Source of the DNA: Rhizobium sp. NXC14
GTDB lineage: Bacteria; Pseudomonadota; Alphaproteobacteria; Rhizobiales; Rhizobiaceae
Direction of reading: 5' to 3'
Length of the DNA: 64,000 nt
NCBI RefSeq assembly: GCF_002117485.1
Contig: NZ_CP021030.1
Location: forward strand, 4,070,001 to 4,134,000
The first letter of the stretch is position 1. Each line of letters starts with the position of its first letter. Below the pieces are notes generated by a model. The model ran no database searches. It saw only the letters and a list, made by a program, of their open reading frames with translations, and was not told the origin of the DNA. This document shows positions 35,399 through 43,797 of this stretch, piece by piece. Position numbers and translations under genes: made by a program.

Positions 35399-36280
35399 AT
35401 GACCACGAGCGAGCGTCAAAAACCTGTCTTTCGTTTTGCGCCGAGTCCGAACGGATCGCTGCATCTCGGCCATGCGCTATCGGCCTTTTTGAACCGGGAT
35501 ATGGCCGAAAGCGAAGACGGCCGGCTGCTGCTGCGCATCGAGGATATCGACCAGACGCGCTGCACGCCTGAATCCGAGGCCGGCATTCTGAGGGACCTCG
35601 ACTGGCTTGCCATCGACTGGGAAAGCCCGGTGCGGCGCCAATCGGAACATTTCCCGGAATATCAGGCGGCGCTCCACGCATTGATCGAACGCGGCCTGGT
35701 CTACCCGGCCTTCCTGACGCGCGGCGAGGTGAAGGCGCGTGTCTCCGCCTACGAGGCAACAGGCCAATCCTGGCCGCGCGACCCCGATGGCACGCCGCAT
35801 TACCCGCCGATTGATCGCGAGCGGCCTGAGGCCGAATGGCGGGACATCCTTTCCTCGGGGAAAAAACATGCCTGGCGGCTCGATATGCGCAAGGCGCTCG
35901 ACCTGATCGGCGAACTGCTGTTCTGGACCGAAACCGGCGACGGCAGGACGGGCGAGATCGCCGCCGAACCCGAGGTCTGGGGAGACGTCATCCTGTCTCG
36001 CTCGGATGCACCCTCGAGTTATCATCTTTCGGTGGTCGTCGACGATGCGCTGCAGGGCGTCACCCATGTCGTACGCGGGCTCGACCTCTTTCACGCCACA
36101 TCCGTGCACCGGTTGCTGCAGGTGCTGCTCGGCCTGCCGCAGCCCCTCTATCACCACCATCGTCTCATTCTCGATGCCAATGGCCGCAAGCTTTCGAAAA
36201 GCGAAGGTGACAGCGGCCTTGCCGAATTGCGTGCCCAGGGCATGTCAGGGGCCGATATTCGCCGCCTTGTCGGGCTCTGA
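35399..36280 (+). CDS. gluQ: Glutamyl-Q tRNA(Asp) synthetase
   Basis: GluQ (YadB) is a paralogue of the glutamyl-tRNA synthetase catalytic domain that attaches glutamate to the queuosine of tRNA(Asp). The 293-residue protein has the class I motifs RFAPSPNGSLHLGHALSAF (HIGH box) and KLSKSEGD (KMSKS-like), and lacks the anticodon-binding domain, which fits the short length. The ATG at 35399 is weakly preceded by AGAAG. Its 3' end overlaps the yihY-like gene by 36 bases on the opposite strand. Confidence 0.93.
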   Translation: MTTSERQKPVFRFAPSPNGSLHLGHALSAFLNRDMAESEDGRLLLRIEDIDQTRCTPESEAGILRDLDWLAIDWESPVRRQSEHFPEYQAALHALIERGLVYPAFLTRGEVKARVSAYEATGQSWPRDPDGTPHYPPIDRERPEAEWRDILSSGKKHAWRLDMRKALDLIGELLFWTETGDGRTGEIAAEPEVWGDVILSRSDAPSSYHLSVVVDDALQGVTHVVRGLDLFHATSVHRLLQVLLGLPQPLYHHHRLILDANGRKLSKSEGDSGLAELRAQGMSGADIRRLVGL

Positions 36281-37168
36281 CCGCCGCTCGACACGCTCTC
36301 TGCCGACGATCGAAAGTGTGTGGGAGAACATCCGGAAGACGCGGAACTTGATCAGCGCCGCGTTGATCTCTGCGCCGATGATGAAGATGACGCCGACCAT
36401 GTAGAGGAAGATCAGCACGATCATCACCGAGGCGAGACCGGCATAGGTCGCGGTATAATTGGCGAAGGTCGCGAGATAATAGGCAAAGACCAACGCGCCG
36501 GCGAGCCACAGAAGCAGCGTCAGCAGCACGCCGGGAATGACGTCGAACACCCGCCGCTTGCCGGCCGGCAGCCACAGATGCATGACCAGCAGGCCAACGG
36601 TGAGCACGACAAGTGTGCCGTAGATGCGCCAGCTGAAGACGACGTCGAGCGTATCGGCAAACAGCGGAAGCCACTTCCGGGCATAGTCGAGAGCCAATGG
36701 CACGGCCACCAGCAGAATGCTGATCGCCGCGAAGATGATGACGGCAATCAGCACATAGCCGAGGCTGGCGAGGCGGGTGAAATACCACGGCCGCGTTTCC
36801 TGCACCCGGTAGGCACGATTGAGCGAGATTCGAAGCGCTTCTACCCCGTTCGAGGCGAAATAGGCCGCCGCCAGCACCGAGATCGTCAGCAGGCCGCCGC
36901 GCTGAATAGTCAGGACCTGGAGCACCTGGTCGGCGAGCGGCTTGGCGATCGCTTCCGGCCAGGTGTCGAAGATCAGATGGATGGCGGTGGAGGAAAACTG
37001 ATCGGCGCCGAGGAAGCTTGCAAGCGCCGTGCCGAAGATCAGGAAAGGGAAGACCGCAAGCAGGCTCGACAAAGCCACGTGGCTCGCCATCGCAAATCCG
37101 TCATCCTCGACCATGTGACAGATCGCGTCATAGACCACGTCGTAGATCGTGCGCAGCACCTTCGGCAT
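36245..37168 (-). CDS. YihY/BrkB-like inner-membrane protein
   Basis: This is a 307-residue polytopic protein of the YihY (virulence factor BrkB) family, with six or more transmembrane segments: SHVALSSLLAVFPFLIFGTA near the N-terminus and AALIKFRVFRMF near the C-terminus are typical. The function of the family is not settled. GGAG precedes the ATG at 37168 (MPKVLRTIYD); the in-frame ATG at 37225 adds a segment that overlaps the next gene. It is divergent from the SDR gene and converges with gluQ. Confidence 0.9.
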   Translation of the reverse strand: MPKVLRTIYDVVYDAICHMVEDDGFAMASHVALSSLLAVFPFLIFGTALASFLGADQFSSTAIHLIFDTWPEAIAKPLADQVLQVLTIQRGGLLTISVLAAAYFASNGVEALRISLNRAYRVQETRPWYFTRLASLGYVLIAVIIFAAISILLVAVPLALDYARKWLPLFADTLDVVFSWRIYGTLVVLTVGLLVMHLWLPAGKRRVFDVIPGVLLTLLLWLAGALVFAYYLATFANYTATYAGLASVMIVLIFLYMVGVIFIIGAEINAALIKFRVFRMFSHTLSIVGRERVERRSEPDKAANIGP

Positions 37169-37244
37169 TCCGTCTCCGGGTTTCCAGATTGTATCCTCTG
37201 GCCGAATATGGGAAACGAGTCCCATTTTGTACAGGAATCATTCC

Positions 37245-38078
37245 ATGGCGGAACAGCGCACAATCGTCGTCACCGGCTGTTCCTCCGGCATCGGCGCTTA
37301 CTGCGCCCGGGCGCTGAAAGCCGATGGCTGGCGTGTCTTTGCGACGGTGCGCAAGGCGGACGATCTGCCGGCACTGGAAGCCGACGGCATCGAAGCCTTC
37401 GTGATGGACTATGTCAGGGCCGACACCATCTTCGACCTGGCAGCCGCGGTCCTCAATCGCAGCGGCGGCCGCATCGACGCACTCTTCAACAATGGTGCCT
37501 ATGGCCAGCCTGGTGCCGTCGAGGATCTGTCGACGGCGGCGCTGCGAGCGCAGTTCGAAGCGAACTTCTTCGGCTGGCACGAATTGACGCGGCAGCTCAT
37601 TCCGTCGATGCGCAACCATGGTCGCGGACGGATCGTGCAATGCTCCTCCATTCTCGGCCTGGTTCCTTATCGCTATCGCGGTGCCTACACCGCCTCGAAA
37701 TTTGCGCTCGAGGGCCTCAGCATCACGCTGCGCATGGAGCTCTCCGGCAGCGGCATCCATGTGAGCCTGATCGAGCCCGGGCCGATCGCCACGCGTTTCA
37801 CCGCCAATGCGCTCGCAAAGTTCAAAGAAAACATCGACCTCGAGAATTCGCCGCACGCAGCCGATTATGCCAGACAGTTGGCGAGACTTGACGGCTCCGG
37901 GCCGGTCAACCGCCACAAACTTGGCCCGGACTCGGTCTATTCGGTATTGAAACACGCATTGAACTCGAAAAGACCAAGGCCACATTATCCTGTAACGACT
38001 CCGGCTAAACAGGGCATGCTCCTGAAGCGGCTGCTTCCGGCGGACCTCTTCTACAATCTGATGCGCTGGACCGATTGA
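37245..38078 (+). CDS. Short-chain dehydrogenase/reductase
   Basis: This is a 277-residue classical SDR: nucleotide-binding TGCSSGIG near residue 12, NNGAYG in the LFNNG region, and the catalytic Ser and YxxxK in SSILG and YTASK. The substrate is unknown. The C-terminal extension (PLADLFYNLMRWTD-like tail, given as LLPADLFYNLMRW) is longer than the basic SDR core. Start at 37245 (MAEQRTIVV) with AGGAA eight bases upstream. The following twin-TM gene starts 18 bases after its stop on the same strand. Confidence 0.9.
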   Translation: MAEQRTIVVTGCSSGIGAYCARALKADGWRVFATVRKADDLPALEADGIEAFVMDYVRADTIFDLAAAVLNRSGGRIDALFNNGAYGQPGAVEDLSTAALRAQFEANFFGWHELTRQLIPSMRNHGRGRIVQCSSILGLVPYRYRGAYTASKFALEGLSITLRMELSGSGIHVSLIEPGPIATRFTANALAKFKENIDLENSPHAADYARQLARLDGSGPVNRHKLGPDSVYSVLKHALNSKRPRPHYPVTTPAKQGMLLKRLLPADLFYNLMRWTD

Positions 38079-38096
38079 CCGAGAAAGTTGAATACC

Positions 38097-38300
38097 ATGT
38101 CCACGGCCACCTATATCCTTGCGATCATCGTCATGGGCCTCGTCGCCCTCGTGCTGATCCGCGGCCTCTTCAACATGATGAAGGGCGGCGATGCCAACCG
38201 TTCCAACAAGCTGATGCAGCTTCGTGTGCTGTTGCAGGCCATCGCCGTCATCCTGATCATGATCACCCTCTGGATCACCGGCGGCGGCCGGCCGACGTGA
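38097..38300 (+). CDS. Twin transmembrane helix small protein (HIG1-like)
   Basis: This is a 67-residue inner-membrane protein with two transmembrane helices connected by a short cytoplasmic loop, NMMKGGDANRSNKLMQLRV. This pattern matches the twin-TM/HIG1-like small proteins common in rhizobia; mitochondrial HIG1 proteins associate with respiratory supercomplexes, and a similar role is only inferred. The ATG at 38097 follows a weak GAGA-rich leader. It is 18 bases from the SDR gene. Confidence 0.85.
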   Translation: MSTATYILAIIVMGLVALVLIRGLFNMMKGGDANRSNKLMQLRVLLQAIAVILIMITLWITGGGRPT

Positions 38301-38411
38301 CGAAACCATAGTGGAGGTTTTGATGACGAATGGGAATGACAGAGCCGAGGTGATGCCGGATGAGGTGTCTCTCCAGGCAGCGTCAGGTTTGGCGAAAGGG
38401 CGAACTCCATT

Positions 38412-38503
38412 CTCCGTCATCCTCGGCCTTGAGCCGAGGATCCAAGCCGTGGCTGCTGGTGGGCGCCGCGTGGATGCTCGGGTCAAGCCCGAGCATGACG
38501 GAG
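38412..38503 (+). repeat. RIME-like rhizobial intergenic palindromic element
   Basis: This 92-base element lies in the 324-base gap between the twin-TM gene and the adenosyltransferase. Its ends CTCCGTCAT and ATGACGGAG are perfect 9-bp inverted repeats. Inside, two hairpins CCTCGGC-CTTGA-GCCGAGG (38421-38439) and GCTCGGG-TCAAG-CCCGAGC (38476-38494) have 7-bp stems and 5-base loops. The design fits the Rhizobium intergenic mosaic elements (RIME) described in these bacteria. I found no second copy in the window. Confidence 0.8.
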
Positions 38504-38624
38504 GTCGGGGCGGCCGGACCTATCCACGATGCGGACGCGCATTGGATTCCTTTGACTTACCCCGCGTCGAGTCTGACCGCGGGTGGTGCGGCACGGCCAC
38601 CTTCGCGTCTGGGGACGGTGCTAC

Positions 38625-39203
38625 ATGGTGAAACTCAACAGGATCTACACCAAAACCGGCGATGACGGCACGACCGGGCTGGTTTCCGGCCCGCGCCGGC
38701 TTAAGGACGATCTGCGCGTCGAAGCCTATGGCACGATCGACGAAGCCAATTCGGCGATCGGCCTGGCGCGGCTGCACACATCAGGCTTGCCCGAGCTCGA
38801 CGCCATGCTGATATCGATCCAGAACGACCTCTTCGATCTCGGCGCCGATCTCGCCACGCCCGATACCGGAGAGACGCCGGCCTACGAACCGCTGCGGATC
38901 GTCGGGACCCAAGTCGACCGCGTCGAGCGCGACATCGATCAGTTGAACTCCGGTCTCGAGCCGCTGAAATCCTTCATCCTGCCGGGCGGCAGTCCCGCTG
39001 CCGCACATCTGCATCTTGCCCGCACGATAGCGAGGCGCGCCGAACGTCTGATGGTGGCGCTTGCCCGCAGCGACGGTGAAATCGTCAGCGAGCCTGCAAG
39101 GAAATACGTCAATCGGCTCTCGGATTTCCTCTTCGTGGCGGCCCGTCACGCGAATGAACGCGGTCGTGCTGATGTGCTTTGGGTTCCGGGAAAAAACAGA
39201 TAG
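38625..39203 (+). CDS. Cob(I)yrinic acid a,c-diamide adenosyltransferase (PduO type)
   Basis: This is an ATP:corrinoid adenosyltransferase, 192 residues, making adenosylcobalamin. The PduO-type signature is visible: YTKTGDDGTTGL at the start, RRAERLMVAL and NRLSDFLFVAARHANER near the C-terminus, the ATP- and subunit-interface residues. Rhizobia need this cofactor for methylmalonyl-CoA mutase and ribonucleotide reductase. GGGG-type leader sequence precedes the ATG at 38625. The rhomboid gene starts 32 bases after its stop on the same strand. Confidence 0.94.
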   Translation: MVKLNRIYTKTGDDGTTGLVSGPRRLKDDLRVEAYGTIDEANSAIGLARLHTSGLPELDAMLISIQNDLFDLGADLATPDTGETPAYEPLRIVGTQVDRVERDIDQLNSGLEPLKSFILPGGSPAAAHLHLARTIARRAERLMVALARSDGEIVSEPARKYVNRLSDFLFVAARHANERGRADVLWVPGKNR

Positions 39204-39235
39204 GTTTGCCGCGATCACGATCGCCGGGGGGCCTT

Positions 39236-40018
39236 ATGTTCATACCACTTCATGATGCCAATACGCTGAAGCATATCAAGGTTCAGTGGGTGACCCTGGC
39301 TTTGATCATCCTGAATGTCGCGGTCTGGCTCTTCACCAGCCTGGAGAGCGAACTGGCAGCCCAGGCGACGACGGTCGGCCTCGGCTTCATCCCGGCGATC
39401 GCCTTCGGGCACGCCCAATTGGCACAGGGATTGGAAATCGTGCCGGAACCGCTCACCTATCTCACCTATGCCTTCGTCCATACCGGCTTCTGGCATCTGG
39501 CCTCCAACATGGTCTTCCTCTGGGTCTTCGGCGACAATGTCGAGGACGCGATGGGGCATATGCGTTTCCTGCTTTTCTACCTCCTCTGCGCCGCTGCCGG
39601 CGCCCTTTGCCACGGGCTGCTGACGACGACGTCGGAAGCGCCGCTGGTCGGCGCTTCCGGGGCGATCTCCGGCGTCATTGCCGCCTATGTCATGCTGCAT
39701 CCGCGCGTCAGGGTCTGGGTGCTGGTGTTCCTGCGTGTGCCCTTGCCCCTGCCGGCCTTCGTGCCGCTGCTTTTGTGGATCGGACAACAATTCTTCATGC
39801 TGGCGATTGCGCCGGATGGCGATGTTTCCTGGGGCGCCCATGTCGGCGGTATCCTTGCCGGTGCCCTGCTGATTCTCGTCCTGCGCCGTCGAGGCGTGCC
39901 GCTCTTCGACCGTGAAATCGTAACGCCCCGCGCCGTAAGGGATGAAGCCGGCGCCGTTGCGGCCGGCACGGGCGGCCGCAACGGGCAGCGTCTTCCCTGG
40001 GGTCGAGACCGGCGTTGA
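39236..40018 (+). CDS. Rhomboid family intramembrane serine protease
   Basis: This is a 260-residue rhomboid protease that cleaves substrates inside the membrane. Visible motifs: HTGFWHLASNMVFLWVFGDNVED, the catalytic Ser in GASGAISGV and the catalytic His in GAHVGGILAGA, spread over six transmembrane helices. The start ATG at 39236 follows a GGGGG leader. The gene ends 184 bases before etfB; the tail after the last helix is Arg/Gly-rich (VAAGTGGRNGQRLPWGRDRR). Confidence 0.94.
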   Translation: MFIPLHDANTLKHIKVQWVTLALIILNVAVWLFTSLESELAAQATTVGLGFIPAIAFGHAQLAQGLEIVPEPLTYLTYAFVHTGFWHLASNMVFLWVFGDNVEDAMGHMRFLLFYLLCAAAGALCHGLLTTTSEAPLVGASGAISGVIAAYVMLHPRVRVWVLVFLRVPLPLPAFVPLLLWIGQQFFMLAIAPDGDVSWGAHVGGILAGALLILVLRRRGVPLFDREIVTPRAVRDEAGAVAAGTGGRNGQRLPWGRDRR

Positions 40019-40023
40019 CCGAT

Positions 40024-40053
40024 ATATTGACGTGTACGTAAACGTCCATATAT
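40024..40053 (+). promoter_or_regulatory. 30-bp palindrome (probable operator) upstream of etfBA
   Basis: TATATTGACGT and ACGTCCATATA frame an 8-base GTACGTAA centre; 13 of 15 base pairs of the dyad match around 40038.5. TTGACG (40028-40033) and TATATT (40050-40055) lie 16 bases apart, so the site overlaps a candidate promoter of etfB, about 140 bases before the ATG. The sequence resembles MerR-type sites reported for branched-chain amino acid and fatty acid degradation regulators (LiuR-like); this is my recollection and not checked. Confidence 0.75.
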
Positions 40054-40202
40054 TGCCGAGGCGATTCCCTGCCGGCATCATGCAAGCGTTGTATTTGGAG
40101 GAAAAACGCGTATCCATGTCGCCATTCGACAATCGAAGCGGCGCCTGAGCGCGCATTTTCCTAAAAACTCGTGAAACCAGTTTCTCTTGAAGGAAGGCTC
40201 CC

Positions 40203-40952
40203 ATGAAGATTCTCGTGCCCGTCAAGCGGGTTGTCGACTACAACGTGAAGATCCGGGTGAAGCCGGATGGCACGGGCGTCGAGCTTGCCAATGTGAAGAT
40301 GTCGATGAACCCGTTCGACGAGATCTCGGTGGAAGAGGCGCTGAGATTGAAGGAAGCCGGCAAGGCGGAAGAAGTGGTGGTGGTGTCGATCGGCCCGGCC
40401 AAGGCCGAGGAAACGCTGCGCACGGCGCTCGCCATGGGCGCCGACCGGGCGATCCTGGTCGAGACCGACGACGCCGTCGAGCCCCTGGCCGTCGCCAAAA
40501 TCCTCAAGGGTGTGGCCGATGCCGAACAGCCGGGGCTGATCATATCAGGCAAGCAGGCGATTGACGACGATTCGAACCAGACCGGCCAGATGCTGGCGGC
40601 ATTGCTGGGCTCGGCCCAGGCGACCTTCGCCTCGAAGATCGAGATCGGTGACGGTAAGGCTCAGGTGACCCGCGAGGTCGACGGCGGCCTGCAGACGATC
40701 GAGATCAAGCTGCCGGCGGTCATCACCACCGACCTCAGACTGAACGAGCCGCGTTACGCCTCGCTGCCGAACATCATGAAGGCGAAGAAGAAGCCGCTCG
40801 ACAAGAAGAGCCCTGCCGATTTCGGCGTCGACACGACGCCGCGGCTGAAGGTGCTGAAGACCGAGGAGCCGTCCGGCCGCAAGGCCGGCGTCAAGGTCAA
40901 GTCGGTCGCCGAACTCGTCGACAAGCTGAAGAACGAAGCCGGCGTGCTGTAA
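40203..40952 (+). CDS. etfB: Electron transfer flavoprotein subunit beta
   Basis: EtfB is the AMP-binding subunit of the ETF heterodimer, which collects electrons from acyl-CoA and other dehydrogenases and hands them to ETF:ubiquinone oxidoreductase. The 249-residue protein starts [20 protein letters not shown] and contains the ADP-binding signature [27 protein letters not shown] in its usual place (given in parts: [15 protein letters not shown] and IMKAKKKP). GGAAG precedes the ATG at 40203. The etfA gene follows after 25 bases. Confidence 0.97.
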   Translation: MKILVPVKRVVDYNVKIRVKPDGTGVELANVKMSMNPFDEISVEEALRLKEAGKAEEVVVVSIGPAKAEETLRTALAMGADRAILVETDDAVEPLAVAKILKGVADAEQPGLIISGKQAIDDDSNQTGQMLAALLGSAQATFASKIEIGDGKAQVTREVDGGLQTIEIKLPAVITTDLRLNEPRYASLPNIMKAKKKPLDKKSPADFGVDTTPRLKVLKTEEPSGRKAGVKVKSVAELVDKLKNEAGVL

Positions 40953-40977
40953 TCGGGCTGGAACAGGAGCAACTATC

Positions 40978-41907
40978 ATGACCATTCTTCTTCTGGCCGA
41001 CCATGACGGCAATCACCTTTCCGACCAGACCGCCAAGGCGCTGACCGCCGCAAGCCAGATCGGCCCCGACGTGCATGTGCTGGTTGCCGGCAAGGCTGCC
41101 AGGGCTGCGGCCGATCAGGCGGCAAAACTCTCCGGCGTCTCCAAGGTGCTGCTCGCCGAAAGCGACGTGCTTGCCAACAATCTCGCCGAACCGCTGGCCG
41201 AACTGATCGTCTCGCTTGCCGGCTCCTATGACACGATCGTCTCGGCCGCCACCTCGGTCGGCAAGACGGTGCTGCCGCGGGTGGCAGCGCTGCTCGATGT
41301 CGCCCAGGTCTCGGAGATCATCGAGGTCGTCTCCGCCGACACCTTCAAGCGGCCGATCTATGCTGGCAACGCCATCCAGACGGTGCAATCAAGCGACGCC
41401 AAGAAGGTGATCACCGTGCGCACCGCTTCCTTTGCCTCGGCAGCGGAAGGCGGTTCGGCAACGGTCGAGGCGATCCCGGCGGTCTCCGATCCGGGCCTGT
41501 CGCGTTTTGTCTCCGATGCACTGTCGGCGTCGGAACGTCCGGAACTGACCTCGGCCAAGGTCATCATCTCGGGCGGCCGCGCGCTCGGCTCGTCCGAGAA
41601 GTTCAAGGGGGTCATCCTGCCGGTGGCCGACAAGCTCGGTGCTGCCGTCGGCGCCAGCCGTGCCGCCGTCGATGCCGGTTATGCCCCGAACGACTGGCAG
41701 GTCGGCCAGACCGGCAAGGTGGTGGCGCCCGATCTCTATATCGCCTGCGGCATCTCCGGAGCCATCCAGCATCTGGCCGGCATGAAGGATTCGAAGGTGA
41801 TCGTCGCCATCAACAAAGACGAGGAGGCGCCGATCTTCCAGGTTGCCGACTATGGCCTCGTCGCCGATCTGTTCGACGCGCTGCCGGAATTGCAAAAGGC
41901 GCTCTGA
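40978..41907 (+). CDS. etfA: Electron transfer flavoprotein subunit alpha
   Basis: EtfA carries FAD at its C-terminal domain. The 309-residue protein ends with the ETF-alpha signature: [19 protein letters not shown], then [18 protein letters not shown] and [26 protein letters not shown] lies before the ATG. Together with EtfB and hbd-type dehydrogenase it forms the acyl-CoA oxidation part of the region. A long hairpin follows the stop. Confidence 0.97.
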   Translation: MTILLLADHDGNHLSDQTAKALTAASQIGPDVHVLVAGKAARAAADQAAKLSGVSKVLLAESDVLANNLAEPLAELIVSLAGSYDTIVSAATSVGKTVLPRVAALLDVAQVSEIIEVVSADTFKRPIYAGNAIQTVQSSDAKKVITVRTASFASAAEGGSATVEAIPAVSDPGLSRFVSDALSASERPELTSAKVIISGGRALGSSEKFKGVILPVADKLGAAVGASRAAVDAGYAPNDWQVGQTGKVVAPDLYIACGISGAIQHLAGMKDSKVIVAINKDEEAPIFQVADYGLVADLFDALPELQKAL

Positions 41908-41974
41908 GCGAGGCAAATGCCTTTCTTTCGCACTTGCGAATGACTGGAAAATTGTCTTTTATCGGTCTACTACT

Positions 41975-42009
41975 TACTGCCGGGCGACCTTTCGTCCGGC
42001 AGTATTGCT
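41975..42009 (+). terminator. Probable terminator between etfA and the hydroxybutyryl-CoA dehydrogenase gene
   Basis: A 13-bp stem TACTGCCGGGCGA/TCGTCCGGCAGTA with one G-T wobble and a CCTT loop, followed by TTGCT. A TATAAT at 42012-42017 follows immediately, so the next gene may have its own promoter. Confidence 0.7.
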
Positions 42010-42055
42010 AATATAATACGGCAACGCGGGGGCGACTGCCGGCGGGGGTTTGGAG

Positions 42056-42937
42056 ATGAATGCGGTGTTGAAGAATATTGGTATTATCGGTGCTGGCCAG
42101 ATGGGCTGCGGCATCGCGCATGTTTCGGCCGCCGCAGGTTACAGGGTTCACATCTACGATCTCTCGCAGGACCGCATCGAATCCGGCCTCGCCACCATCA
42201 ACGGCAATCTCGCCCGCCTGGTGACGAACGGCAAGATGACCGACGAGGAACGCAAGGCGACCCTGTCGCGCATATCAGGCTCCGCCGATGTCAACGATCT
42301 CGCCCCGTCCGATCTGGTCATCGAGGCGGCCACCGAGGACGAAAGCGTCAAGCGCAAGATTTATAGCCAGGTCTGCCCGGTGATGAAGCCGGAAGCGCTG
42401 CTGGCCACCAACACCTCTTCGCTTTCCATCACCCGTCTTGCTGCTGCCACCGACCGCGCCGAGCGCTTCATGGGCATACATTTCATGAACCCGGTGCCGG
42501 TGATGAAGCTGGTCGAGCTGGTGCGTGGCATTGCGACCGACGAGAAGACCTTCACCGCCGCCAAGGAATTCGTCGGCTCGCTGGAGAAGACCGTCACCGT
42601 CGCCGAGGACTTCCCGGCCTTCATCGTCAACCGCATTCTGTTGCCGATGATCAACGAGGCGATCTATACGCTTTACGAAGGTGTCGGCACCGTCGACGCC
42701 ATCGACACGGCGATGAAGCTCGGCGCCAACCATCCGATGGGGCCGCTGCAGCTTGCCGATTTCATCGGCCTCGACACGTGCCTCTCGATCATGCAGGTGC
42801 TGCACGACGGGCTGGCGGATTCGAAGTATCGCCCCTGCCCGCTGCTGGTGAAATATGTCGAAGCCGGCTGGCTCGGACGCAAATCCGGCCGCGGCTTCTA
42901 CGATTATCGTGGCGAAGTGCCCGTCCCGACCCGATAA
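42056..42937 (+). CDS. 3-hydroxybutyryl-CoA dehydrogenase
   Basis: This is an NAD-dependent 3-hydroxyacyl-CoA dehydrogenase, 293 residues, that oxidises or reduces (S)-3-hydroxybutyryl-CoA; in rhizobia it can serve beta-oxidation and polyhydroxybutyrate metabolism. The Rossmann motif is IGIIGAGQMGCGIAHVS (about 8-24), with NTSSLSIT and the catalytic His in GIHFMNPVPVMKLVE. I chose the ATG at 42056; a TTG at 42050 is in-frame upstream, with GGGGG a few bases before either. It lies downstream of etfBA, which receives electrons from acyl-CoA dehydrogenases. Confidence 0.95.
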   Translation: MNAVLKNIGIIGAGQMGCGIAHVSAAAGYRVHIYDLSQDRIESGLATINGNLARLVTNGKMTDEERKATLSRISGSADVNDLAPSDLVIEAATEDESVKRKIYSQVCPVMKPEALLATNTSSLSITRLAAATDRAERFMGIHFMNPVPVMKLVELVRGIATDEKTFTAAKEFVGSLEKTVTVAEDFPAFIVNRILLPMINEAIYTLYEGVGTVDAIDTAMKLGANHPMGPLQLADFIGLDTCLSIMQVLHDGLADSKYRPCPLLVKYVEAGWLGRKSGRGFYDYRGEVPVPTR

Positions 42938-43011
42938 GCAGAGATCATCAGAAAGGGCGAGTGGACCGCACGCCCGCTAAATGCTTTCCTTGCCGGAACG
43001 GGAGGAATGCC

Positions 43012-43104
43012 ATGTCGACCGAAACACCCATGTTCCTGCTGCAATGCTGCGTCCTGATCGGACTCGCGGGCGTCTTCCTCATAAGAGGCGATGGGGACTC
43101 CTGA
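43012..43104 (+). CDS. Putative 30-residue membrane peptide
   Basis: A short ORF follows the dehydrogenase gene by 74 bases. It encodes MSTETPMFLLQCCVLIGLAG followed by VFLIRGDGDS: a polar start, one hydrophobic stretch with two adjacent Cys, and a charged end. GGAGG lies seven bases before the ATG, a stronger ribosome-binding site than for most genes here. I do not know any homologue; the case rests on the start signal and the membrane-like sequence. Confidence 0.6.
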   Translation: MSTETPMFLLQCCVLIGLAGVFLIRGDGDS

Positions 43105-43110
43105 GCGCAC

Positions 43111-43773
43111 TCACGACCCGATCGCTCTCTTGATCAGCGCCTTTGCATCTTCGCTGTTCCAGGCGGCAGGCCCGTTCATGGCCGAAATCAGGCAGCCCTT
43201 GTCGTCGAGCAGCAGCGTCACCGGCAGGCCGAAAGCGAGACCTTCCTTCTTCAGGCTGTTGAAGACGCCGATCGTATTGTCGCGGTAAAGCTGCAGCGCA
43301 TCGACACCGGTCTCGGCGAGGAAAGTCTTCGGCTTCTCATCATTGCCAGTGTCGATATTAACGGGCACGACCTGGAACTTGTCGCTGCCCATTTCCTTTT
43401 CCAGCGCGTTCAGCGCCGGCATCTCCTCGCGACAGGGCACGCACCATGTGGCCCAGAGATTGAGCAGCACGGTCTTGCCGGCGAAATGATCGAGCGTCAG
43501 CGATTTACCATCCGGTCCGTTGAAGGAAACCGTCGCCAGTTTGCGCGGCTCGTTGGCGGCAACCATGGCGGCGACCTGCCCCTTCATCAGCGGCGCCAGT
43601 TTGGCGGCGCTCTCCTTTGCCTGCGGGCATTCGGCCGAAGCGCTACTGCCGATGCCATTGCCAATGCCCGTCTCCTTCACGTATACCGCTGCCGCACCTG
43701 CAACGACACCTGCGACGGCGGCGATTGCGATCAGTTTTCCGGACGGCAGGCCGAAGGGTTTTTTCGTCGTCAT
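43111..43773 (-). CDS. tlpA: TlpA family thiol-disulfide oxidoreductase
   Basis: This is a membrane-anchored periplasmic thioredoxin-like protein, about 220 residues, that reduces disulfides for cytochrome oxidase and cytochrome c maturation. After a basic start and one transmembrane helix (about 15-36), the domain carries [17 protein letters not shown] with the CxxC active site. GGAG lies six bases before the ATG at 43773. It is head-to-head with argH, their starts only 24 bases apart. Confidence 0.95.
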   Translation of the reverse strand: MTTKKPFGLPSGKLIAIAAVAGVVAGAAAVYVKETGIGNGIGSSASAECPQAKESAAKLAPLMKGQVAAMVAANEPRKLATVSFNGPDGKSLTLDHFAGKTVLLNLWATWCVPCREEMPALNALEKEMGSDKFQVVPVNIDTGNDEKPKTFLAETGVDALQLYRDNTIGVFNSLKKEGLAFGLPVTLLLDDKGCLISAMNGPAAWNSEDAKALIKRAIGS

Positions 43774-43797
43774 TTCATTCTCCAGGACGGGCATCTT

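Noticed and set aside
36320..37891. 523-codon open frame across the YihY and SDR genes
   Set aside because: Spans two convincingly annotated genes and is low complexity.
39942..40148. 68-codon plus-strand ORF covering the etfB upstream region
   Set aside because: It overlaps the rhomboid C-terminus and the operator-like palindrome, with no start signal.
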